DNA of 25,999 bases from an uncultured Bacilli bacterium. GTDB taxonomy: Bacteria; Bacillota_I; Bacilli_A; RF39; UBA660. Made by a program: the position numbers and the translations under genes. The notes under the pieces are model-generated. The model was not told the DNA's origin, searched no databases, and saw only the letters and a program-made list of their open reading frames with translations. Position 1 is the first letter of the stretch; the number at the start of each line of letters is the position of its first letter. The stretch is from positions 1 through 25,999 of the forward strand of contig CANQHT010000005.1 in the NCBI GenBank assembly GCA_947623705.1, read 5' to 3'. Below are positions 15,344 to 22,344 of the stretch, piece after piece.

Positions 15344-16204
15344 AACTAATAAATTTCTAATTGTGGCTACATTTTCATATTGAATTTCAATATAATCAGT
15401 TGTGGCATCACTATTAGTAATCATATCATCTATTTCGACTAAATTAGTCGATTTATCTGCTACTAAAGATTGAACTAATTCACTACCTTCTTCACTTTTA
15501 AGTTTTAATAAAGTATTATATTTACCATTTTTAAAATTATTTTTAAGTTCATTAATGGCATTTTCACTACCATCTTTTTCAATATCTGGTATAGATATAA
15601 CATTAAAGCCATAATTACTTAAATATTTAAAAGCATTGGATGCTACTACTAAAGTATTATTATCATTTTCTTTAGCTTCTTTCGCAATTGTTCTAAGTTC
15701 CGCATCAACCCAAGATATTTGAGCATATAATTCATCATACTTTTTAGTTACTTCTTCTTCTTTTAAAGTATTATTTAAGTATTCATTTAAAGAATTTTTA
15801 ATATTTTTAGCGAGCATTAAGAAATTATTCGGAGCAAGCCATAATGATCTAATATCGGTATTTTCATCAATAGTTAAGCCATAAGTTGCATCAATTATTA
15901 ATAATTTATCATTTTCATTAATAAATGTTTTAGCAATCTCTAATTCATCACTACTACCCATATAAACAAATAAGTCACTACTAGCATATTCTTCAATTTG
16001 TTTATCAGTTAATTTAAAATTGTTTAAATCAACATCACTAGGATAGATACTTAAAACTTTACTTTCTGTGCCATATAAATAATTCATAATGTATTCCACT
16101 GGATACACTGTGGTATAAATTGTGGCATCTTCTAAAGAAGTACTTTTAAAAGAACAACCTCCTAAAGTAAATAACATTAATAATAACAAAATAATTTTTT
16201 TCAT
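15338..16204 (-). CDS. ZnuA/TroA-like lipoprotein without histidine ligands
   Basis: A 288-residue predicted lipoprotein: hydrophobic signal then lipobox LGGC with C17. The order of segments follows the cluster A-1 Zn/Mn-binding proteins: IYTTVYPVEYIMNYL, SDVDLNNFKLTDKQ, ASSDLFVYMGSSDELEIAK, LWLAPNNFLMLAKNI, a long helix, VVASNAFKYLSNYGFNVISI, and a C-terminal region ending EIQYENVATIRNLL. The histidines that normally bind metal in DPHxYEPT, DPHxWLDP and SHxAFGYF are N61/N62, S120/L121 and S189/N190 here, and the protein has no histidine anywhere. No permease or ATPase gene is nearby. It is probably not a classical metal importer component; the ligand is unknown. The ATG at 16204 has GGTGA before it and gives the proper signal peptide; an ATG at 16222 would precede that site. 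Last gene of the operon. Confidence 0.85.
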   Translation of the reverse strand: MKKIILLLLMLFTLGGCSFKSTSLEDATIYTTVYPVEYIMNYLYGTESKVLSIYPSDVDLNNFKLTDKQIEEYASSDLFVYMGSSDELEIAKTFINENDKLLIIDATYGLTIDENTDIRSLWLAPNNFLMLAKNIKNSLNEYLNNTLKEEEVTKKYDELYAQISWVDAELRTIAKEAKENDNNTLVVASNAFKYLSNYGFNVISIPDIEKDGSENAINELKNNFKNGKYNTLLKLKSEEGSELVQSLVADKSTNLVEIDDMITNSDATTDYIEIQYENVATIRNLLVK

Positions 16205-16233
16205 TTTTTCACCATAACTCATTTATTATTTTA

Positions 16234-16857
16234 CTATATTAATTTCTTTTTATCAATATAACTTGTAATAATTAAAAGTAAAATAGTAGATAATAAGAAG
16301 CCCCCAATAATATCGGTTGCAAAATGGGCCCCTAGATAAATGCGACTGAAACCAACTAAGAATGGAATAATTCCTAAAATAATACTTAAAGTTATTTTTA
16401 ATTTTTTATCTAAATTACTTCTTAAAACTAAATAACATAAAATACCATACATCGTAACTGAAGCCATAGTGTGGCCACTTGGAAAGCTATAACTAGTTTC
16501 GGTAACTAACGCTAAAACCGTTGGTCTTGCTCTTCTTATAATTATTTTAACAACATTATTTAATATAGTAGAAATGATTATACTAGATGCTACTATATAA
16601 CTATAATTCTTTTTCTTAAGTATTAAGAATAAGACAAAGAAGAAGACTGCTAAAAAGATAATAAAAGCTGTACTACCTAAAAAAGTAAATACTTTATAAA
16701 TACTCGTTAAAATATTATCTTCACTTACATGATAAGCGACAAAGTTATAACACATTGTATCAAAATTAGTTACTTTATCTAAATAAACTAATATAGTTAA
16801 TAATACAAATATTAAACTTAAACCTAAAACCCACCATTTACGATAATTTTTCTTCAT
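16234..16857 (-). CDS. PAP2-family membrane phosphatase
   Basis: Integral membrane acid phosphatase of the PAP2 type, which removes phosphate from lipid phosphates or lipid pyrophosphates such as undecaprenyl pyrophosphate. All three motifs are intact: K104-X6-RP (KIIIRRARP), PSGH (126-129) and SR-X5-H-X3-D (S171, H178, D182). About six hydrophobic segments are visible across 207 residues, the usual layout. I chose the ATG at 16857 because AAGGAGG lies 7-8 bases before it. This start overlaps the end of the GT2-GtrA gene by 20 bases. In this operon a role in recycling a polyprenyl carrier on the outer face of the membrane is plausible, but the substrate cannot be read from sequence. Confidence 0.92.
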   Translation of the reverse strand: MKKNYRKWWVLGLSLIFVLLTILVYLDKVTNFDTMCYNFVAYHVSEDNILTSIYKVFTFLGSTAFIIFLAVFFFVLFLILKKKNYSYIVASSIIISTILNNVVKIIIRRARPTVLALVTETSYSFPSGHTMASVTMYGILCYLVLRSNLDKKLKITLSIILGIIPFLVGFSRIYLGAHFATDIIGGFLLSTILLLIITSYIDKKKLI

Positions 16858-17893
16858 TATTTTTTCCTCCTTTAAAGACAAATTCTCTTTGAACAACTAA
16901 ATTAATCACCCAAATAATGGTATCAACTATTATTTTAATAGAAATAATTGATATTGGGAGTAATGTATGTAAATAGGTAACAAAACAACCCGAGATAAAC
17001 ATTATTATAATAACTAATAAATAATATCTTACTAATGATTTAATACTCATATCTTTAAATACTAAATTAGAATTAATAATATAATTATAAATTGATGAAA
17101 CGATACGCGCTAGAATAGTGGCTGCTAAAATTTTCGTACTAATATTAAGCATTCCCAAAAGAAAACTAAATAAGAAGATATCTAATAGGAATGAAGAAAA
17201 TGAAGCCATAAAATATTTAGCAAAAAGACGATAGATTAAAATCGAATCTTTTAAAGGATTAAAATGACTATTAACATTACTATTTAAATAAATCGTTTCA
17301 ATATCTACTTCATCTATTTTAATATTATCGGTTTGACAAGTAATAAGCATATTGGTTTCATATTCGTATCTTTCACCTGCTAAATCACTGTATTTAAGCA
17401 TTAATTCTTTACTTGTCCCTCTTAAACCTGTTTGGGTATCCGAAATATCTAAACCAATAAATATTTTAAAAATATTTCGAGTTATTTTATTGCCTATTTT
17501 ACTTTTTTCAGGGACATAATCATAATCAAAATTTCTGACTCCCAAAATTAAATGTTCGGGATTTTTAAGTAAAGCTTTAGCACATTTCTTAATATCTTTA
17601 ACGGTATGTTGCCCATCAGAATCCGCGGTAACACAACCTTCTATATTGGGATATTCATTTAATAAATAGTTAAAAGCACTTTTTAAAGCTCTTCCTTTCC
17701 CAAAATTCTTACAATGTCTAATAACTTTAACACCCTTTTTTTCTAGTTTTTTAAAGAAATCATCATATATACTTTTAGATCCATCATTAATAACTAAAAT
17801 ATTATTAAATTCACTCTTTAGATTATCAATAAATTCTTCCATAATGTCTTGTTCTGGGTCTAAAGTAGGTATAACCACAAATATATTATCCAT
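16838..17893 (-). CDS. GT2 glycosyltransferase fused to a GtrA membrane domain
   Basis: A two-domain protein of 351 residues. The first part (1-220) is a family 2 glycosyltransferase of the polyprenyl-phosphate (DPM1-like) type: VVIPTLDP, VINDGSK (34-40), HCKNFGKGRALKSAF, the nucleotide-sugar site ADSDGQH (90-96) and DTQTGLRG (152-159), and YEYETNML. The second part (224-341) is a four-helix GtrA domain, which in O-antigen modification systems is thought to flip or handle polyprenyl-phosphate sugars. The fusion suggests one protein that makes a polyprenyl-P-sugar inside the cell and passes it outward. The sugar is unknown. The gene starts three bases after the preceding stop, with AAAGTGAG as a modest ribosome binding site. 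A stand-alone relative of the GtrA part lies at 24108-24506. Confidence 0.92.
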   Translation of the reverse strand: MDNIFVVIPTLDPEQDIMEEFIDNLKSEFNNILVINDGSKSIYDDFFKKLEKKGVKVIRHCKNFGKGRALKSAFNYLLNEYPNIEGCVTADSDGQHTVKDIKKCAKALLKNPEHLILGVRNFDYDYVPEKSKIGNKITRNIFKIFIGLDISDTQTGLRGTSKELMLKYSDLAGERYEYETNMLITCQTDNIKIDEVDIETIYLNSNVNSHFNPLKDSILIYRLFAKYFMASFSSFLLDIFLFSFLLGMLNISTKILAATILARIVSSIYNYIINSNLVFKDMSIKSLVRYYLLVIIIMFISGCFVTYLHTLLPISIISIKIIVDTIIWVINLVVQREFVFKGGKNNEEKLS

Positions 17894-17895
17894 AT

Positions 17896-18990
17896 TTACT
17901 CACTTTCTACAACTGACTTCAAATCAATTAATTTATAACTATTCTTATAATATATAAAATACAACCGATCGTGCATAATGTCAACTTTATCTTGCTTCGA
18001 AATAGTCATATTTTTCTCTAAATAAACTTCACAACTAAAGGCATTATCCGTATAAAAAATACAATTTTCAACTTTTGCATTAGTAAATACCGGATCCTTT
18101 AATTTATGGGTACTAATCCATTCAATATCAATACTTCTACTCCATCTTAAAGCCAAATTATATAAATCCGTACCACTGACTAAATAAGGACTTAGCTTAT
18201 AAAAACCATGACTATCTCCCCCTAAATCATTAGTTAGAAATAAACTCCAATTTTTAGCTAAACTTAATATATCTAAATTGCCTTTTATTTTTGCTTTGGC
18301 ATCTTCATAAGTTTTAAAAGTCGGATATTCTTTATTAACTACTACCTCATTATTATTAATTTCAAAGGAAGCTTTCTTATTATTTTCATCAAATATTTCA
18401 ATCTCCGGTTTACTTAGTAAATTTGCTATTTTATAAACTCTTTGTTTCGGAATAGTAACATAATTTTTTAATTTACCTAAATCAAAGATATCTTCTTCAC
18501 TAACTATTAAATCTGCATTTAATTCTTTATTATTAACTTTAACGGTATAATTTTCGGGTACACTTATTTTATAAGTATTATAAAAATTATCTAAATCATA
18601 AGTAAAATCTTTTACTTCCCATTCATCAATCGTTAAAATGAATAATTTCCGGGATTTTTTAATACTTTTTAAAGTAATAGTCCCTAAAACTTTTGAGTTA
18701 TTTACTAATTCATAAGTATTATCATTTATTTTATTTAATTCAGATTCTTTGATAATATTATTAAGAGTTTCTGCGATATTAAGATTTTGCTTTTCATTAA
18801 TATTGATTTTAACTTTAGAGATATCTATTTTTAATTTATTATTTTGAATTAATTCTCTAATATAATTTTCGGGTAACATTTTTTCATACATAACTGTTGT
18901 ATGATAGACATAACCTAAAAAGATAGCACAGATTAAGACAATTACTGTCACATAAATTATTAATATTTTTGGATATTTACTTAACTTCAT
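17896..18990 (-). CDS. Membrane-anchored extracellular protein of unknown family, copy 2
   Basis: I do not recognise this family. The 364 residues have an N-terminal membrane anchor (about 8-30, positive residues before it), so most of the protein should be outside. It is a clear paralogue of the product at 20034-21191. Shared features are Y-x-T-x-V-x-YE-x2-L-x3-NYI after the anchor, LTIDEWEV, a PENYTVKVNNKE-type segment, EIxxxNEK/NNKK-rich strands, and a C-terminal domain with AKNWSLFLTNDLGG, LRWSRSIDIEW and CIFYTDNAFSCEVYLEKNM (C310, C320), ending DRLYFIYY. The C-terminal part could be NTF2-like and the middle Ig-like, as in TcaA-type proteins, but this is a guess. It always follows a phosphodiester glycosidase gene here and starts two bases after that gene's stop. 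Confidence 0.85.
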   Translation of the reverse strand: MKLSKYPKILIIYVTVIVLICAIFLGYVYHTTVMYEKMLPENYIRELIQNNKLKIDISKVKININEKQNLNIAETLNNIIKESELNKINDNTYELVNNSKVLGTITLKSIKKSRKLFILTIDEWEVKDFTYDLDNFYNTYKISVPENYTVKVNNKELNADLIVSEEDIFDLGKLKNYVTIPKQRVYKIANLLSKPEIEIFDENNKKASFEINNNEVVVNKEYPTFKTYEDAKAKIKGNLDILSLAKNWSLFLTNDLGGDSHGFYKLSPYLVSGTDLYNLALRWSRSIDIEWISTHKLKDPVFTNAKVENCIFYTDNAFSCEVYLEKNMTISKQDKVDIMHDRLYFIYYKNSYKLIDLKSVVESE

Positions 18991-18992
18991 AA

Positions 18993-20030
18993 TTATCTCT
19001 TTTCTACAATGAAACTAGTTGGTAAACGCCAAGAGTTATTAGAATGGACTAGGGTAACTGAAGTCATTTCATAATGGTCATTATAATACATACAAGAAGA
19101 TGAACCACCATCGATATTTGCGGCATTTACGGCCCCATATTCTTCCATTATCGCAATTAAATCGGCAGCAGTGGCTCCTAAATGGCCATTTTTACCCCGA
19201 CCATCAGTAACTAATAATAAGACTGAACCATCACTTCTTTGCCCTATCGCGGTTCTAGGATTGGCCCCACTACCTGAGCCACTTAATTTTCTTTTTTCCC
19301 CATTAATAATTAATTTAACAAACAAAGTTAGATTAGGAGTTCTCGCATCTTGAAAAGAAATGGCATCTCTTATATGTTCATCTTGGACTAATTTTTCGAC
19401 ATCATTAGCACTTTTACCCGTAATATTAATAATTCTTAATATATTATCCGTATTAAAACCAATTAAATAAAGACCTGCAATATTATTTGGTTTATTAAAA
19501 GTAATTTTACTATCTTGAACAACAACTCCTAAAGGTTTACCACCTTGATTACCGACTGATTCATATAATCCCCCATTAATCCCCGCTAAAGCATCTTCTT
19601 TAGTCACAATTTTATCTAAAGTTACCCCTTTACTTGGCCATTTGCCATCATAAATGGATGCTACTTTTACTCTTGAAGGATCTTTTATAACAAGTAATTT
19701 CCCGGCATAATTACTGCCGGAAACATTAATTAATTCGACTTCATCGCTTTTTACATTATCAAGATTTATTAAAGTATGGTCTACTTCCGTATCTAAAGAT
19801 TCCATACTATTCGCATTAATTATTTCTTCTATCTTTTCATCACTCATTAAAAGATGCACCACAAATTTCATTTGCCCGGTTTCTAAAAAAGTTGTGACAA
19901 ATAAATTTCGCGCATACACACTTGGACCATAACAAAATATAACACCCATTAAATATAAAGTCAGAAGTAACAATACTAATAAAATCACAACAAAACTAAG
20001 TATTTTACCTACCCATTTTACTACTTGCAT
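18993..20030 (-). CDS. Membrane-anchored phosphodiester glycosidase (NAGPA domain), copy 2
   Basis: A 345-residue protein with one N-terminal membrane helix (about 9-33) and an extracellular NAGPA domain, named for the lysosomal enzyme that removes N-acetylglucosamine from a sugar-phosphodiester. Signatures: YGPSVYARNLFVTTFLETGQ just after the membrane, GINGGLY (150-156), GANPRTAIGQRSDG (255-268), VTDGRG (274-279), AANIDGGSSS (303-312). Over the final 95 residues it matches the copy at 21197-22237 at 79 positions. No ribosome binding site is visible before the ATG, which is four bases from the previous stop, so translation is probably coupled. Bacterial members are thought to act on phosphodiester-linked sugars of surface polymers; the substrate here is unknown. 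Confidence 0.93.
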   Translation of the reverse strand: MQVVKWVGKILSFVVILLVLLLLTLYLMGVIFCYGPSVYARNLFVTTFLETGQMKFVVHLLMSDEKIEEIINANSMESLDTEVDHTLINLDNVKSDEVELINVSGSNYAGKLLVIKDPSRVKVASIYDGKWPSKGVTLDKIVTKEDALAGINGGLYESVGNQGGKPLGVVVQDSKITFNKPNNIAGLYLIGFNTDNILRIINITGKSANDVEKLVQDEHIRDAISFQDARTPNLTLFVKLIINGEKRKLSGSGSGANPRTAIGQRSDGSVLLLVTDGRGKNGHLGATAADLIAIMEEYGAVNAANIDGGSSSCMYYNDHYEMTSVTLVHSNNSWRLPTSFIVEKR

Positions 20031-20033
20031 AAT

Positions 20034-21191
20034 TTATTTTTGACTTTCTAATAAACCATCCTTAGCAATACTATCGACAAACTTATAACCACCATCATAA
20101 TAGATAAAATAGAAACGATCATCTAAAGTATCAGTTAAAGTATTACCACTTACCACCATATTCTTTTCTAAATAAATATGACAACTAAAAGCATTTTCAT
20201 TGTAAATGATACAATCACTAACTTTTTCATTACTAAATGGCGGATTTTTAAGGGTATGTCTAGAAGTAAAAGTAATATCAACATTATGACTCCAGTTATA
20301 AGCAAATTCATATTTTTTAGAATCTTTAATTAAGTTTGCACTTAAATTATAAAAGCCATAATTAGTCCCACTTAAATCTTTGGATAAATATAAACTCCAA
20401 TCTTTAGCAAAATCTAAGACATCAAAATTATCTTTTAATTCACTCTTTAAATCATCATAATTACTAATCTTTTTAAATTCTTTATTAACCACTATTTTAT
20501 TATCATTAACTGTATATTTAACTTCTTTTTTATTTTCATCTAATATTGTAATATTAGGTTCATAAACTAAATTATTAATCTTATAAGTTACACTCGGATT
20601 AATTTTTACATATTTTGTTAATTCTTCTAAACCTTTAACATCACCTTGACTAGTGATATTTTCATCTTTGGCTTTCGTATCATTAATCTTTAATTCATAA
20701 TTTTCAGGGATCGTTATTTCATAAGCAAATAACCCTTCATCAAAATAAGTTTTAGTATCTACTACTTCCCATTCATCAATGGTTAAAAGTGCCATTCTCG
20801 TATAAGTTTTACTCTTTTTTAAAGATACCGTACTAATTAATTTATCGCCATTATATAAATCATAAACAAATAAATCGTTTTGGCTTTCTTTATTATTTTT
20901 CTTAATTTTAATATTATCACTTTTATATAATTTTTTTACGCCATCTGTTATTTTAGCATTCTTTTTTTCATAGGAACTTACTTTAAAAGAACTATCACTA
21001 ACACTTTCCGATAGTTTCCCACTACTGGCTAAGTAAGTAATATAATTATCAACTAAATTTCGTTCATAGATAACCGCTGTTTTATAAACATAAGAAACCA
21101 TTACTAAACCTAGTAAGACAGATAAAGCTGTAAATATTACTAATGATTTATGATATAAACTTTTTCTTTTAAATCTTTTAAATACCCGCAT
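20034..21191 (-). CDS. Membrane-anchored extracellular protein of unknown family, copy 1
   Basis: Paralogue of the product at 17896-18990, family not recognised. The 385 residues begin with a very basic cytoplasmic tail (RVFKRFKRK), then a membrane helix (about 16-36) and a large extracellular part. After the anchor it has YKTAVIYERNLVDNYI; in the middle LLTIDEWEV and IPENYELKINDTK. The C-terminal domain has AKDWSLYLSKDLSG, YNWSHNVDIT and CIIYNENAFSCHIYLEKNM (C327, C337), ending DRFYFIYYDGGYKFVD. The two conserved cysteines, ten positions apart, could form a disulfide outside the cell. I chose the ATG at 21191: AGAGGT lies before it and overlaps the glycosidase stop, while an in-frame start at 21236 would overlap the previous gene by 40 bases. 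Confidence 0.85.
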   Translation of the reverse strand: MRVFKRFKRKSLYHKSLVIFTALSVLLGLVMVSYVYKTAVIYERNLVDNYITYLASSGKLSESVSDSSFKVSSYEKKNAKITDGVKKLYKSDNIKIKKNNKESQNDLFVYDLYNGDKLISTVSLKKSKTYTRMALLTIDEWEVVDTKTYFDEGLFAYEITIPENYELKINDTKAKDENITSQGDVKGLEELTKYVKINPSVTYKINNLVYEPNITILDENKKEVKYTVNDNKIVVNKEFKKISNYDDLKSELKDNFDVLDFAKDWSLYLSKDLSGTNYGFYNLSANLIKDSKKYEFAYNWSHNVDITFTSRHTLKNPPFSNEKVSDCIIYNENAFSCHIYLEKNMVVSGNTLTDTLDDRFYFIYYDGGYKFVDSIAKDGLLESQK

Positions 21192-21196
21192 AATAT

Positions 21197-22237
21197 TTAC
21201 CTCTTTTCTACTACAAAGCCCGTTGGTAAACGCCAAGAAGAATTGGCATAATAAAATGTAACGGAAGACATTTCATAATGATCATCATAATACATACTAG
21301 AAGATGATCCTCCATCGATATTCGCCGCATTTACCGCCCCATATTCTTGCATTATTTCAATTAAATCAGCAGCAGTTGCTCCTAAATGACTATTTCTTGC
21401 TCTTCCATCAGTTACTAATAATAAAACTGCTCCATCACTTCTTTGACCAATCGCCGTTCTAGGGTTAGCGCCACTACCAGAACCATTAAACTCTCTAGGT
21501 TCCCCATTAATAATTAATTTAACAAAGTGATTATTCGCATCACTGGCTTCTTCTTGGAAAGCAATGGCATCTCTTATATGTTCATCTTTAATCACTTTTT
21601 CAACTTCACTTGCATTTTTACCACTTAAATCAATTATCTTAAGTAAGTTATCTTCATTAAAACCAATTAAATGTAATCCTCTTAAACCACCTGGATTATT
21701 ATATTCAATTTTACCTTCTTTAACGACAAAACCTAAAGGTCGACCACCTTTATTACTATCGGAATAATAAAGGCCACCATTAATACCCGCAAAAGCATCA
21801 GCATCTTTAACTAGCTTATCTAATGTAACACCATATTCTTTCCAACTACCATCATAAATGGAAGCAATTTTAACACGAGAGGGGTCATTCACAATTAAAA
21901 GTTTTGCCATATAAGTACTACCAGATATTTCTTTTAATTCAATCCCATTTTTATCTATTTCACTATTCATATTGATTAAACTATTATCAACTTCTTCATC
22001 AAATGAAGCCATACTATTAGAATCCACGATTTCTTGGACTTTTTTATCATTCATAAAAAGACCAACCATAAATTTCATTTGGCCAGTTTCCAAAAATGTC
22101 GTGACAAATAAATTTCTGGCATGCACACTTGGGCCATAACAAATAACTAACCCCGCCGCATAAACACTAACTAACATCACAAGAAGAAAAACACCCACAA
22201 AACTGAACATTTTTCCTAAAAATTTTACTACTTTCAT
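21197..22237 (-). CDS. Membrane-anchored phosphodiester glycosidase (NAGPA domain), copy 1
   Basis: First gene of the envelope operon, 346 residues. An N-terminal membrane helix (about 10-33) is followed by YGPSVHARNLFVTTFLETGQ (34-53) and a short helical linker. The NAGPA domain has GINGGLYY (151-158), NPRTAIGQRSDG (258-269), VTDGR (275-279), HLGATAADLI and NIDGGSSSSM (306-315), the positions expected for the active-site region of the family. It is presumed to cleave a sugar-1-phosphodiester bond on the outer face. AAGGGTG lies about 8 bases before the ATG. Upstream is a terminator for the acyl-CoA ligase gene and a candidate promoter with an inverted repeat. It differs from copy 2 at 16 of the last 95 residues and more in the linker, so the duplication is not recent. 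Confidence 0.93.
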   Translation of the reverse strand: MKVVKFLGKMFSFVGVFLLVMLVSVYAAGLVICYGPSVHARNLFVTTFLETGQMKFMVGLFMNDKKVQEIVDSNSMASFDEEVDNSLINMNSEIDKNGIELKEISGSTYMAKLLIVNDPSRVKIASIYDGSWKEYGVTLDKLVKDADAFAGINGGLYYSDSNKGGRPLGFVVKEGKIEYNNPGGLRGLHLIGFNEDNLLKIIDLSGKNASEVEKVIKDEHIRDAIAFQEEASDANNHFVKLIINGEPREFNGSGSGANPRTAIGQRSDGAVLLLVTDGRARNSHLGATAADLIEIMQEYGAVNAANIDGGSSSSMYYDDHYEMSSVTFYYANSSWRLPTGFVVEKR

Positions 22238-22257
22238 TTACTACACACCCTTACATT

Positions 22258-22284
22258 TATCTATAAAAAATATTATCATAGATA
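22258..22284 (-). promoter_or_regulatory. Candidate promoter/operator of the envelope operon
   Basis: TATCTAT (22258-22264) and ATAGATA (22278-22284) are perfect inverted arms with a 13-base spacer. The minus strand between and overlapping them contains TATGATAAT, which offers -10 hexamers TATGAT (22275-22280) or GATAAT (22272-22277). No good -35 is seen. The arrangement would suit a regulator that blocks the -10, or an RNA hairpin in the leader. Confidence 0.4.
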
Positions 22285-22285
22285 G

Positions 22286-22335
22286 ATAAAAAAAGAAAGA
22301 TAAATAGTTTATTTTAATTAAAAATTTTATTTATC
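22286..22335 (-). terminator. Terminator after the acyl-CoA ligase gene
   Basis: GATAAATA (22299-22306) pairs with TATTTATC (22328-22335), with an AT-rich partly paired interior. On the minus strand it is followed by TTTCTTTTTTTAT. It lies ten bases beyond the ligase stop and separates that gene from the envelope operon. Confidence 0.6.
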
Positions 22336-22344
22336 CTTTCATTA

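Noticed and set aside
15338..16204. Calling the lipoprotein a zinc or manganese ABC transporter subunit
   Set aside because: The fold pattern fits, but all usual histidine ligands are missing and there is no transporter gene beside it, so the function should not be copied from the family.
16858..16896. Longer PAP2 protein starting at 16896
   Set aside because: The AAGGAGG site is spaced for the ATG at 16857, and the extra residues run over the end of the GT2-GtrA gene.
21192..21236. Longer N-terminus for the unknown anchored protein (start at 21236)
   Set aside because: It would overlap the glycosidase gene by 40 bases and ignore the AGAGGT site placed correctly for the ATG at 21191.
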